In this document: positions 27,133 to 35,168 of the stretch, piece after piece
Layout: every line of letters starts with the position of its first letter
How positions within the stretch are numbered: position 1 is the first letter of the stretch
DNA from: Streptomyces melanogenes
GTDB taxonomy: Bacteria > Actinomycetota > Actinomycetes > Streptomycetales > Streptomycetaceae
Reading direction: 5' to 3'
Length of the DNA: 64,000 nucleotides
Assembly: GCF_014649795.1 (NCBI RefSeq)
Contig: NZ_BMTS01000006.1
Location: 310,001-374,000 of the forward strand
The notes under the pieces: generated by a model
The model's input: the letters and a program-made list of their open reading frames with translations, nothing else
Databases searched by the model: none
What the model was told of the DNA's origin: nothing
Made by a program: the position numbers and the translations under genes

Positions 27133-27154
27133 CTGTCCATTGTGACCGGCGCCC

Positions 27155-27745
27155 TCACTTCAGGCGCTCCTGGACCCGCTCCCGCAGCCAGTCCATGCCG
27201 AAGCCGCGCGGGTCGACCTTGCCGGGCTGCCACTCCTTGTGGCCGATCACCGACCGCTCGGTCCAGCCGTAGTGCCGGCAGACGGCCGCCGCGGCCTTCT
27301 CGATGGCCAGGAGCTGGGCCGGTGGCCAGTCGTCCTCGCCGTCGCCGAGGTTCTCGCACTCGAACCCGTAGAAGCGCGCGTTGCCGTCGGTGTCGGCTTT
27401 GCCGCAGGGCGGCAGGCGTTTCTCGGCGATCACCGCGCGCAGCACGTCGCCGTCGCCCGCGCCGGCGTGGTTGGCGCGGCCGTTGCCGACCAGGTGGACC
27501 GTGCCGTCCTTGGTGATCACGCCGTGGCAGAGCGGGCCGGGCAGGCTGTCGTAACCGTCGTAGCAGATGCGAACGGTGGCGGCGGATCCATGGGTGACGG
27601 TGTGGTGGATCATCACGCCGTTGAGCGGCCCCCAGGCGCCGTGCCCGGCCCGGTTGTGGGTGCGCCAGCCGTCGACCTCGACGACCCGGAGGCCTTCGGC
27701 GCGCAGGGCGGTGAGGAACTGGTCAGCCGACATGGGTGGGGCCAT
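27155..27745 (-). CDS. N-acetylmuramoyl-L-alanine amidase
   Basis: This 196-residue amidase_2 (PGRP-like) enzyme cleaves the bond between MurNAc and L-Ala in peptidoglycan. Zinc ligands are in MIHHTV, RANHAG and GHKEWQPGKVDP. No signal peptide is visible, which is unusual for a wall hydrolase, so export or a non-wall role is open. AAGGAG six bases before the ATG at 27745 fixes the start. It lies 22 bases before the PLP enzyme gene on the same strand. Confidence 0.9.
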   Translation of the reverse strand: MAPPMSADQFLTALRAEGLRVVEVDGWRTHNRAGHGAWGPLNGVMIHHTVTHGSAATVRICYDGYDSLPGPLCHGVITKDGTVHLVGNGRANHAGAGDGDVLRAVIAEKRLPPCGKADTDGNARFYGFECENLGDGEDDWPPAQLLAIEKAAAAVCRHYGWTERSVIGHKEWQPGKVDPRGFGMDWLRERVQERLK

Positions 27746-27894
27746 GGCCGACTCCTTCGAGCTTGCGGTGCCCATGGGGCACCTGGTGCGGTTGAGGTGG
27801 AATGCTCGCCACCGCTTCTACCGGAACTTCCGTACGGGGGCGATCTGTTCGGACGCTGTGCGAGCCGATCCGGACACAGATCGCCCGATTACGG

Positions 27895-29118
27895 TCAGTT
27901 GTCCGCGAGCCAGAGGTCGGGGCCGAACACCTCGTAGTGGATGTCGGCGGCCGCGACCCCCTGGTCGAGCAGCTGGGTGCGCACCGCCCGCATGAACGGC
28001 AGCGGACCGCACAGGTACGCGCGCGTGCCCGGCGCCACCGCGACCGAGGAGAGGTCCACCAGGCCCGTACGGTCAGCGGGGTGGCCCGGCTCGGGCCGCT
28101 CGTACCAGAAGTGCGCCGAGGCGCCGGGGAGTTTGGCCGTCAGCGCCGCGTGGTCCTCGCGCAGGGCGTGGTCGGCGGGGGAGCGGTCGCCGTGCACCAC
28201 GGTCACCGGGGCGCGGTGCCCGGCGCCCGCCAGGTGCTCGAGCATCGACAGCATCGGGGTGCAGCCGATCCCCGCCGAGGCGAGCAGCAGGGGCGTCCCG
28301 CCAGTCCCGTCGCTATCGAGGACGGACGTGTCGAGGACGAGGTCGCCGTACGGGGCCGAGACGCGCAGCCGGTCGCCTTCGCGTACGCGCGCGTGCAGGT
28401 GGAGCGAGACCTCGCCGTCGGGGTCCGGCCCCTCGCCCCGGACCCGCTTGACCGTGATCGAGCGGGTGGCGGAGCCGGGGGCACCGCTGAGGCTGTACTG
28501 GCGTATCTGGCGGGCGCCGTCGGGCAGTTCGACCTGGACCGAGACGTACTGGCCGGGGCGGAAGCCGGGCGCCGGGACGCCGTCGGCGGGCCGCAGCCGG
28601 AAGGTGGCCACGTCGGCCGTCTCCTCGGTGCGCCCCTCGACGGTCCACTCGCGCCACACGTCCCCGGCGGCCACGCCCCGCTCGGCGTAGAGCCGGGCCT
28701 CGACGGCGATCAGGGCGTTCGCCATCAGCCAGTACACCTCGTCCCAGGCGGCGGCGACCTCGGGCGTGACGGCCTCGCCGAGCACCTCGGCGATGGCCGC
28801 GAACAGGTGCTCGTGCACCACGCCGTACTGCTCGGCCGTGACACCGAGCGAGGCGTGCTTGTGGGCGATGCGGCCCAGCATCACGTCGGGGCGCTCGTCC
28901 GGGTGGTCCAGGAGGTGGACCGCGAAGGCCGCGATCGACCCGGCGAGCGCCTGCCGCTGGACCCCGGCGGCCTGGTTGCCCCGGTTGAACAGGTCCCGCA
29001 GCAGCTCGGGGTGGGCCGCGAACAGCCTGGCGTAGAACCGCTCGGTGACGGCGGGGAGGGCCGCGCCGACGGCGGGCAGGGTGGCGCGTACGGCCGCGGC
29101 CGACTTCTCGGACAGCAA
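27895..29118 (-). CDS. hmp: flavohaemoprotein, nitric oxide dioxygenase
   Basis: This 407-residue protein has an N-terminal globin domain (proximal His in IAHKHASLGV), an FAD domain with RQYSLSGAP and an NAD domain ending CGPLPFMRAV. It oxidises NO to nitrate using O2 and NAD(P)H. The TTG start at 29118 has AAGGAG five bases upstream. A 23-base NsrR-like site lies directly upstream and nsrR is the next gene on the same strand, so NO should induce it. Confidence 0.93.
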   Translation of the reverse strand: MLSEKSAAAVRATLPAVGAALPAVTERFYARLFAAHPELLRDLFNRGNQAAGVQRQALAGSIAAFAVHLLDHPDERPDVMLGRIAHKHASLGVTAEQYGVVHEHLFAAIAEVLGEAVTPEVAAAWDEVYWLMANALIAVEARLYAERGVAAGDVWREWTVEGRTEETADVATFRLRPADGVPAPGFRPGQYVSVQVELPDGARQIRQYSLSGAPGSATRSITVKRVRGEGPDPDGEVSLHLHARVREGDRLRVSAPYGDLVLDTSVLDSDGTGGTPLLLASAGIGCTPMLSMLEHLAGAGHRAPVTVVHGDRSPADHALREDHAALTAKLPGASAHFWYERPEPGHPADRTGLVDLSSVAVAPGTRAYLCGPLPFMRAVRTQLLDQGVAAADIHYEVFGPDLWLADN

Positions 29119-29129
29119 GAGAACTCCTT

Positions 29130-29152
29130 AATTGGAATCTAATACTCGCATT
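29130..29152 (-). promoter_or_regulatory. NsrR-like operator before hmp
   Basis: The minus-strand element begins AATGCGAGTATTAG and ends TTCCAATT. It agrees with the remembered S. coelicolor hmpA1 NsrR site at most conserved positions, including CGA, TAT and the terminal CCAATT. Confidence 0.8.
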
Positions 29153-29192
29153 TTGGGCTGTGGAGCAGGGCCGCGAGCGGGCCGACGGTTCC

Positions 29193-29651
29193 TCAGTCGT
29201 CCGTCCGGCGCCCGCCCACGAGCCCGATGAGCAGCGGGCCGGTGGGCGAGGTGACCAGGTCGGCGACGGTGAGGGGGTCCAGGGAGGCGCAGAACGCCTC
29301 CTGGGCCCGGCGCAGCGCCCCGCGCAGCCGGCACGCCGAGTTGAGCGGGCACGGCACGGCCCCTTCGCACTCGACCACGTCGCCGGGGCCCTCCAGTTCG
29401 CGGACGAGCCCGCCGACCGACGCCCGGCGGCCCGCCGGGGTGAGCGCGAGCCCGCCGCCGCGGCCGCGCCGCGCCTCGACGAGCCCGAGGTGCTGGAGCC
29501 TGGCGACCACCTTCGCGGTGTGCGTATAGGGCACCCGCATGGTCTCGGCCACCTCGCGGGTGGTCGGCGGGGCCTCCCGGTCGCCCTCGTCGGCGACGGC
29601 TAGACGCATCAGTACGCGAAGCGCCAGGTCCGTGAATCTCGTCAGCCGCAT
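29193..29651 (-). CDS. nsrR: Rrf2-family nitric oxide sensor NsrR
   Basis: This 152-residue repressor has an N-terminal winged helix and the cluster ligands C95, C101 and C107, with D8 also present. The six-residue spacings match the S. coelicolor 4Fe-4S protein, where three cysteines and D8 bind the cluster. NO destroys the cluster and releases DNA. It lies beside hmp, its main target, and has its own candidate site just upstream. Confidence 0.93.
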   Translation of the reverse strand: MRLTRFTDLALRVLMRLAVADEGDREAPPTTREVAETMRVPYTHTAKVVARLQHLGLVEARRGRGGGLALTPAGRRASVGGLVRELEGPGDVVECEGAVPCPLNSACRLRGALRRAQEAFCASLDPLTVADLVTSPTGPLLIGLVGGRRTDD

Positions 29652-29666
29652 GACGCCAGGCTAGAT

Positions 29667-29689
29667 AACTTGCATATGCCGTGCAAATT
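29667..29689 (-). promoter_or_regulatory. NsrR-like operator before nsrR
   Basis: A 23-base imperfect palindrome with arms AACTTGCAT and GTGCAAATT lies 15 bases before the nsrR ATG. Its length and outer AA/TT match the hmp site, suggesting autorepression. Confidence 0.75.
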
Positions 29690-29848
29690 TGTGGCCGGAA
29701 CTGCGAGGGTGCCCCGGCGGGAGTGCGCAACCTGCCCCGCCGAAGGCCCTTCTAGTCCCACTCATTTGTGTAATGGCGCGCGCACGGTCCGTGCTGGAAG
29801 GCTGCTCGCGCAGGTCAGCTCATGATCGGAAGATCGAGAGGGAAACAC

Positions 29849-31246
29849 ATGTCGGTCGAGGCAGGGCCCGAGAACCGCGCGCAGCAGAGTCTTGGTACCG
29901 CAGCCGCGCGGAATCTGGCGACCACCACCAAGTCCGCCCCGCAGATGCAGGAGATCACCTCCCGGTGGCTGCTGCGGATGCTGCCATGGGTCCAGGTGCA
30001 GGGCGGTACGTACCGGGTCAACCGGCGACTGAGCTACTCGGTGGGTGACGGCAAGATCACCTTTGTGCAGACCGGCGAGCGGGTCGCCGTCATCCCGGCC
30101 GAGCTGGGGGAGCTGCCCGCGCTGCGCGGGTTCACGGACGAGTCCGCGCTGAGTGAGCTGGCGAACCGGTGCGAGCAGCGCGAGTTCGCCGCCGGGGAAG
30201 TGCTCGCCGCCCAGGGCGACCCGGTGGACACGGTCTACCTGCTGGCCCACGGCCGCGTGGAGCAGATCGGCACCGGGCCGTACGGGGACGAGGCGGTGCT
30301 CGGGGTCCTCGCGGACGGGGCGCACCTGGGCGAGCAGGCACTGGTCTCCGGCGAGGCCACCTGGGACGCCACGGCCCGGGCGGCGACGGCCTGTACGGTC
30401 CTGGCGCTCAGCCGCTCCGACGTGCTCAACCTGGCGGAGCGCGCGAGCTCCCTCGGCGAGCACCTCGCGGCGTACGCGCTGATCCCCGAGCAGCGCACCA
30501 ACAACTACGGCGAAGCGGCGATCGACCTCGCCTCCGGCCACGTCGGCGAGCCGGTCATCCCGCACACGTACGTGGACTACGAGGGCGCGCCCCGCGAGTA
30601 CGAACTGTCCGTCGCGCAGACCGTCCTGAAGGTCCACAGCAGGGTCGCGGACCTCTACAACCAGCCGATGAACCAGACCGAGCAGCAGTTGCGGCTCACC
30701 GTGGAGGCGCTGCGCGAGCGCCAGGAGGACGAGCTCGTCAACAACCGCGAGTTCGGTCTGCTGGCCAACTGCGACTACGGCCAGCGGCTCCAGCCGCACG
30801 ACGGCGTGCCCAGCCCCGACGACATGGACGAACTGCTCTCCCGGCGGCGCGGCAACAAGTTCTTCCTCGCCCACCCCCGCGCCATCGCCGCCTTCGGGCG
30901 CGAGTGCAACAAGCGCGGTCTGGTCCCGGAGAGCATCGAGATCAGCGGCAACCGCATCCCGACCTGGCGCGGTGTGCCGATCTACCCGTGCAACAAGATC
31001 CCGGTCAGCGACGCCCGTACGACCTCGATCATCTGCATGCGTACCGGCGAGGCCGAGCAGGGCGTCATCGGGCTCCAGCAGAGCGGCATCCCGGACGAGA
31101 TCGAGCCGAGCCTGTCGGTGCGGTTCATGGGCATCGACGAGCAGGCGATCATCTCGTACCTGGTCACCGCCTACTACTCGGCCGCGATCCTGGTGCCGGA
31201 CGCCCTCGGCGTGCTGGAGAACGTGGAAGTGAGCCGCTGGCGCTGA
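29849..31246 (+). CDS. family 2B encapsulin shell protein (EshA-like)
   Basis: This 465-residue protein builds a hollow protein compartment. Residues about 1-90 and 210-465 form the HK97-type shell fold. Residues about 95-200 are an inserted cyclic-nucleotide-binding-like domain (GEVLAAQGDPVDTVYLL, then GEQALVSGEATWDATARAAT). In that loop the Arg-Ser that grips the phosphate in CRP is Trp-Asp (W172-D173), so ordinary cAMP binding is doubtful. The ATG at 29849 follows GAGAGGG. The gene downstream is a polyprenyl transferase, a known cargo class of family 2 shells. Confidence 0.92.
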   Translation: MSVEAGPENRAQQSLGTAAARNLATTTKSAPQMQEITSRWLLRMLPWVQVQGGTYRVNRRLSYSVGDGKITFVQTGERVAVIPAELGELPALRGFTDESALSELANRCEQREFAAGEVLAAQGDPVDTVYLLAHGRVEQIGTGPYGDEAVLGVLADGAHLGEQALVSGEATWDATARAATACTVLALSRSDVLNLAERASSLGEHLAAYALIPEQRTNNYGEAAIDLASGHVGEPVIPHTYVDYEGAPREYELSVAQTVLKVHSRVADLYNQPMNQTEQQLRLTVEALRERQEDELVNNREFGLLANCDYGQRLQPHDGVPSPDDMDELLSRRRGNKFFLAHPRAIAAFGRECNKRGLVPESIEISGNRIPTWRGVPIYPCNKIPVSDARTTSIICMRTGEAEQGVIGLQQSGIPDEIEPSLSVRFMGIDEQAIISYLVTAYYSAAILVPDALGVLENVEVSRWR

Positions 31247-31351
31247 CCCCGCAGACCCCGCGCGGGCGGCCGGCGGCACGGGAGGTCCGCCGGCCGCCCG
31301 CCCGGAGACCGCGCACCGCACGCGGCGCGTGAACGCGCGCACCGGCCACGA

Positions 31352-31400
31352 CGTATGGAACACCGCGTATGCGAACACCGCGTATGCGAACACCGCGTAT
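31352..31400. repeat. 15-base tandem repeats between shell and cargo genes
   Basis: The unit CGTATGCGAACACCG occurs twice exactly (31366-31380 and 31381-31395). A 14-base variant precedes them at 31352-31365 and a partial CGTAT follows. They lie 25 bases before the cargo start. Each unit contains an ATG, but the cargo frame has a stop at 31402, so they are not part of that protein. Confidence 0.85.
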
Positions 31401-31425
31401 CTGACACGGCGAGAGGAATGTCGAG

Positions 31426-32463
31426 TTGGTCATGGGGGAAGCCGTCGAGGGGCGCGAGGCCGTGGACCTGCTGGAGCAGACCCGGGTGGCGGTCAATCCG
31501 CGGCTGCGGAACACGGTGGAGTCGCTGCCGGGCTCGATACGGCGCGTCGCGATGTACCACTTCGGATGGGAGCACGCGGACGGCACCCCGGCCGCCGGGC
31601 AGGCGGGCAAGGCGATCCGGCCCGCGCTCGTGCTCGCCGCCGCCGGGGCCCTCGGCGGCGACCCCGACGACGCGCTGCGCGCCGCTGCCGCCGTGGAGCT
31701 CGTCCACAACTTCACGCTGCTGCACGACGACGTGATCGACGAGGACGCCACCCGGCGCCACCGGCCCACCGCCTGGACCGTGTTCGGCATCCCCGACGCG
31801 ATCATCGTCGGGGACGCGCTGCTCGCGCTCGCGCTGCGGCTGCTCGCCGAGGACGGCCACCCCGCGGCCCCGGCCGCCTCGGCCCGGCTCGCGGCCTGTG
31901 TGATCGAGCTCTGCGCCGGACAGCAGGCCGACTGCGCCTTCGAACAGCGCGGCCCCCAGGAGGTGTCCCTGGACGAGTGCCTGGACATGGCGATGGCCAA
32001 GACCGGGGCGCTCCTCGGCTGCGCCTGCTCGCTGGGGGCGCTGTACGCGGGGGCGGGGCCCGAGGAGGTGGCCGCGCTCGACGCGTTCGGCCGCGAGGCG
32101 GGGCTCGCCTTCCAGCTCATCGACGATCTGATCGGCATCTGGGGCGACCCCGGCCGTACCGGCAAACCGGCCGGTGCCGATCTCGCCTCGCACAAGAAGT
32201 CGCTGCCGGTGGTGGCCGCCCTGACCTCGGGCACTCCGGCGGCGGCCGAACTCGCCGAGCTGTACCGGGGCCCGATGGGGGCGGCCGCGGTGCGGCGGGC
32301 GGCGGGGGCGGTGGACCGGGCGGGCGGCCGCGACTGGGCGCAGATCCACGCGGCCGACCGGATGGCCAGGGCGGTGGACCAGCTGTCCCGGGCGGTCCCG
32401 GACCTGGCGGCGGCGGGCGACCTGCTGGCCCTGGCGGAGTTCGTGACCCGGCGCTCGCGCTGA
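31426..32463 (+). CDS. polyprenyl transferase, probable encapsulin cargo
   Basis: This 345-residue trans-isoprenyl diphosphate synthase has the first aspartate-rich motif LLHDDVIDED (DDxxD). The second reads LIDDLIGIWGD, lacking the usual final Asp, as in encapsulin-linked family members. It condenses isoprenoid diphosphates with Mg2+. The start is TTG at 31426 (an ATG at 31432 is also possible), with GAGAGGA upstream. The N-terminus of about 30 residues precedes the core and may direct packaging. It follows the shell gene by 179 bases. Confidence 0.88.
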   Translation: MVMGEAVEGREAVDLLEQTRVAVNPRLRNTVESLPGSIRRVAMYHFGWEHADGTPAAGQAGKAIRPALVLAAAGALGGDPDDALRAAAAVELVHNFTLLHDDVIDEDATRRHRPTAWTVFGIPDAIIVGDALLALALRLLAEDGHPAAPAASARLAACVIELCAGQQADCAFEQRGPQEVSLDECLDMAMAKTGALLGCACSLGALYAGAGPEEVAALDAFGREAGLAFQLIDDLIGIWGDPGRTGKPAGADLASHKKSLPVVAALTSGTPAAAELAELYRGPMGAAAVRRAAGAVDRAGGRDWAQIHAADRMARAVDQLSRAVPDLAAAGDLLALAEFVTRRSR

Positions 32464-32482
32464 CGGGGGCCCGAGGGGGGGA

Positions 32483-32526
32483 GGGGACGAGGCGCCCCGG
32501 GGCTGCTTCCGGGGCACCTCGTCCCC
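32483..32526 (+). terminator. terminator after the polyprenyl transferase gene
   Basis: GGGGACGAGGCGCCCCGG pairs with CCGGGGCACCTCGTCCCC, with one mismatch, around an eight-base loop. It ends the shell-cargo transcript before the GNAT gene. Confidence 0.75.
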
Positions 32527-32600
32527 TGACTCGGAGAGAGACAACTCTAGGATCGTTCCGATCAGTTGAGGATGACCGGAACGCGACAAGGGTGGCCGAC

Positions 32601-33215
32601 ATGGGTACGGGACCGGACACGGGCATACGGCGGGTCGAGCGGGACGACGACAAGGCGGTGGAGACGGCCGTGCGCCTCCTCGACGAGGCGTTCCAGAACG
32701 ACCCGGTGAGCAGCTGGGTCTTCCCGGACCCGGCGCACCGCCGCGAGGTGCACCGCCACCTCATGCGCGCCTTCCTGGAGATCTCGCTCGCCGAGGGCCA
32801 CGTCGACCTCGCGGCGGACGGCACGGCGACGGCCCTGTGGATCGACGTCCCGGCCGAGCCGGCGGACGGCGACGAGGACGGCCCGGCGCAGCTGCGGGCC
32901 GCCGTCGACCCGGACAACGAGCGCGTCGAGCTGATCGGACGGCTCACCGGGTCCGTCCATCCGCACGGCCGGGCGCACGCGTATCTGCTGCTGATCGCGG
33001 TCGCCCCGGACCGCCAGGGACAGGGCGGCGGGGCCGCGTTGATCGCGTCCGTCCTGGAGCGGTGCGACCGGGAGGGCCTGCCCGCCTATCTGGAGGCGAG
33101 CAGCGCGCGCAGCTCCCGGCTGTACGAGCGGCTCGGCTTCGCGCACCTCGGGGAGCCGCTGCGACTGCCGGACGGCCCGCTGATGTACCCGATGTGGCGC
33201 GAACCGCGCGGCTGA
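32601..33215 (+). CDS. GNAT-family N-acetyltransferase
   Basis: This 204-residue protein has the acetyl-CoA motif A (LLLIAVAPDRQGQGGGAALI) and a C-terminal SSRLYERLGF segment typical of GNATs. The acceptor is unknown. The ATG at 32601 or the GTG at 32592 may be the start; AAGGGTGG lies upstream. A terminator separates it from the encapsulin cargo gene, so a functional link is not shown. Confidence 0.82.
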   Translation: MGTGPDTGIRRVERDDDKAVETAVRLLDEAFQNDPVSSWVFPDPAHRREVHRHLMRAFLEISLAEGHVDLAADGTATALWIDVPAEPADGDEDGPAQLRAAVDPDNERVELIGRLTGSVHPHGRAHAYLLLIAVAPDRQGQGGGAALIASVLERCDREGLPAYLEASSARSSRLYERLGFAHLGEPLRLPDGPLMYPMWREPRG

Positions 33216-33250
33216 AACGATTCGCCGCTGTACGGGGCCGGGTCCGGGGG

Positions 33251-33829
33251 TCAGCTCCCGAGCACCCGGTCCACGACCATCTGCACCAGCCGCTCGGCCG
33301 TGCCCTCGTCCTCGCCGAGCACGCCCGGCAGCGTGAGGTGCTCGACCAGCAGCCCGGTCATGGCGAAGTAGAGCAGCCTTACGGTGTCCGCGTCGCCCGG
33401 CAGCCCGGCCTCCAGATGGAACGCGATGTTCGCCTCCAGGTCGGCGCGGACCGCACCCGTCAGCGCCTCCCGCAGCTCCGGCCTGCGGGTGGCCTCAAGG
33501 CGCAGCTCCAGCATCGCGAGGTAGCCGGTGCGCTCCTTGACGATCCGCCGCAGCAGCCAGTGCATCAGCGAGGCGACCAGCTCCCGCGACGGCGCCGGCC
33601 GCATCGCCTCGCTCACCTCGGCCGGATCCGGTGTCATCCGTACGTGGATGTGCCGGCCCGCCTGGGTGAACAGGTCGTCCCTGCTCGTGAAGTAGTTGGA
33701 GGCGGTGCCGGGCGGCACCTTGGCCTCGCTGTCGACGGCGCGAAAGGTCAGCCCGCGCGCTCCCTCACGCGCCAGCACCTCGATCGCCGCGTCCACGAGT
33801 GCGGTTCTGCGTTCCGGGTTCCTGACCAT
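33251..33829 (-). CDS. TetR-family transcriptional regulator
   Basis: This 192-residue regulator has an N-terminal HTH (GLTFRAVDSEAKVPPGTASNYFTSRDDLF) and a helical effector domain. I chose the ATG at 33829, which has AGAAGGA upstream. It diverges from a dihydrofolate reductase-family gene; palindromes lie between them, so that gene is its likely target. Confidence 0.87.
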   Translation of the reverse strand: MVRNPERRTALVDAAIEVLAREGARGLTFRAVDSEAKVPPGTASNYFTSRDDLFTQAGRHIHVRMTPDPAEVSEAMRPAPSRELVASLMHWLLRRIVKERTGYLAMLELRLEATRRPELREALTGAVRADLEANIAFHLEAGLPGDADTVRLLYFAMTGLLVEHLTLPGVLGEDEGTAERLVQMVVDRVLGS

Positions 33830-33877
33830 CCGAGTCCTTCTCCTGATTTTCGAGGGCCCGCGTCCACAGGCCTTGCG

Positions 33878-33915
33878 CAACCACTACACACAAAGTACTT
33901 TACGTGCAGTGGTTG
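33878..33915. promoter_or_regulatory. candidate operator for the divergent TetR
   Basis: An inner palindrome AAAGTACTTT at 33892-33901 is flanked by an outer inverted repeat CAACCACT (33878-33885) and AGTGGTTG (33908-33915). Both lie between the TetR and dihydrofolate reductase-like genes. Confidence 0.65.
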
Positions 33916-33950
33916 ATCGACCGACCACTCCCGAGCCAGAAGAGGCCAGC

Positions 33951-34526
33951 TTGCGCAAGCTTTCGTACTACATCGCCCTCACCATCGACGGCTTCATCGC
34001 CGCCCCGGACGGGTCGTACGACTTCTATCCCCTCAGTGACGAGCTCTTCGGTTTCATGGGCTCCGACTTCCCCGAGGCCCTGCCGACCCCCGCCCGCCGG
34101 GCCCTGGGCGTCGACGAGACGCCCAACCGGCGGTACGACACGGTGCTGATGGGCCGCGGGACGTACGAGCCCGGCCTCAAGGCGGGCATGACCAGCCCGT
34201 ACGCCCATCTGCGCCAGATCGTCTTCTCGCGCGGCCTCGGCGAGTCCCCGGACCCGGCCGTCGAGATCGTCTCCGGCGACCCGGTCGCGTTCGTCCGCGA
34301 GCTCAAGCGGGAGGAGGGTGCCGACATCTACCTCTGCGGCGGCGCCGACCTCGCCGGGCAGCTCGTCGACGAGATCGACGAGCTCGTGATCAAGAGCTAT
34401 CCGGTCGTGGCGGGCGCCGGAATCCCCTTGTTCCGGACCGAGTTCACGCCACGCTCCTTCGTGCCGACGGACAGCCGTTCCTTCGAAAACGGTACAGTCG
34501 TCACCACTTACGCAAGGAAGCGCTAA
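33951..34526 (+). CDS. dihydrofolate reductase-family protein
   Basis: This 191-residue RibD C-terminal/DHFR-like protein has the N-terminal strand LSYYIALTIDGFIAAPDG, a MGRGTYE motif and IYLCGGADLAGQL for NADPH. Such proteins reduce pteridine- or pyrimidine-like substrates, but the actual one is unknown. The TTG at 33951 follows GAGG by five bases. It is divergent from the TetR gene and probably regulated by it. Confidence 0.83.
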   Translation: MRKLSYYIALTIDGFIAAPDGSYDFYPLSDELFGFMGSDFPEALPTPARRALGVDETPNRRYDTVLMGRGTYEPGLKAGMTSPYAHLRQIVFSRGLGESPDPAVEIVSGDPVAFVRELKREEGADIYLCGGADLAGQLVDEIDELVIKSYPVVAGAGIPLFRTEFTPRSFVPTDSRSFENGTVVTTYARKR

Positions 34527-34584
34527 CTCCCATTTCGGTCACGCCCTGTGACGAACGGCAGGCTGCGGCGCTAATCTCCCGCCC

Positions 34585-35028
34585 ATGACCACACAGTCCT
34601 GGGCGGGCTGGTACCGAGACCGCCATGGATCCGAAGCGCTGACGATCACCGCCGACGGGACCCAACTGCACACCCGCATCAGGGGAGTCGACTTCGCCGG
34701 GGCCGGGTTCGACTCGCTCGGCCCGGTGCCCGGCATACCGACGGAGGGCTCGTTCGCGCTCGACGGCGGCACCCTGCGCGACTTCGTCCTGGAATGGGAC
34801 ATGCCGGTACCGGTCGCCTCCGCCGACGGCGCGGTCCACCACGCCACCCTGAGCTGCCTGCTCTCCCTCAAGCCGCCCGAGCCCGACCTGGGGCTCGCGC
34901 TGCACCTCGGGGGAGCGGTGTACGCGTCAGGGCGCGCCGAGGTCGACTTCGGGTCGGTGCTCGACGACATCCGCCGCCAACTCCCTTACGGGGCACAGCT
35001 CCAGCCGTCCGTCCTCGAAAGCATCTGA
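34585..35028 (+). CDS. DUF6304-like conserved protein
   Basis: This 147-residue soluble protein begins MTTQSWAGWYRDRHGSEA. It seems to be beta-rich and matches my memory of the uncharacterised actinobacterial family DUF6304. No catalytic motif, signal peptide or membrane segment is visible. It stands alone between the DHFR-like gene and a T-rich terminator. Confidence 0.7.
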   Translation: MTTQSWAGWYRDRHGSEALTITADGTQLHTRIRGVDFAGAGFDSLGPVPGIPTEGSFALDGGTLRDFVLEWDMPVPVASADGAVHHATLSCLLSLKPPEPDLGLALHLGGAVYASGRAEVDFGSVLDDIRRQLPYGAQLQPSVLESI

Positions 35029-35035
35029 CCCCCGA

Positions 35036-35091
35036 GCGGCCGTCACGTACCGAGACCAGGTAGGTGACGGCCGCTTCCTCTCTTTTTTCGC
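35036..35091 (+). terminator. intrinsic terminator with T-run
   Basis: GCGGCCGTCAC pairs with GTGACGGCCGC, and the right arm is followed by TTCCTCTCTTTTTT. It is one of the few classical T-tailed terminators in this GC-rich window. Confidence 0.8.
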
Positions 35092-35141
35092 GTGACTGTC
35101 AGAAACCCGTCAAGAAGCGGTAGTTGAAGACCACCCGGCCA

Positions 35142-35168
35142 CATTGTTCTACTACTGTGCGAACAATG
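35142..35168. promoter_or_regulatory. inverted repeat overlapping the DUF1648 gene start
   Basis: CATTGTTC at 35142-35149 and GAACAATG at 35161-35168 form a perfect eight-base inverted repeat with an 11-base spacer. The right arm includes the ATG of the next gene. It suits a YtrA-type GntR repressor encoded two genes on. Confidence 0.75.

Noticed and set aside
27567..27995. A 142-codon plus-strand frame between the amidase and hmp genes
   Set aside because: It overlaps the amidase 5' part and the hmp 3' end, has no good ribosome site and shows no family similarity.
31352..31400. A small CRISPR array
   Set aside because: The repeats are directly adjacent with no spacers and only about three copies.
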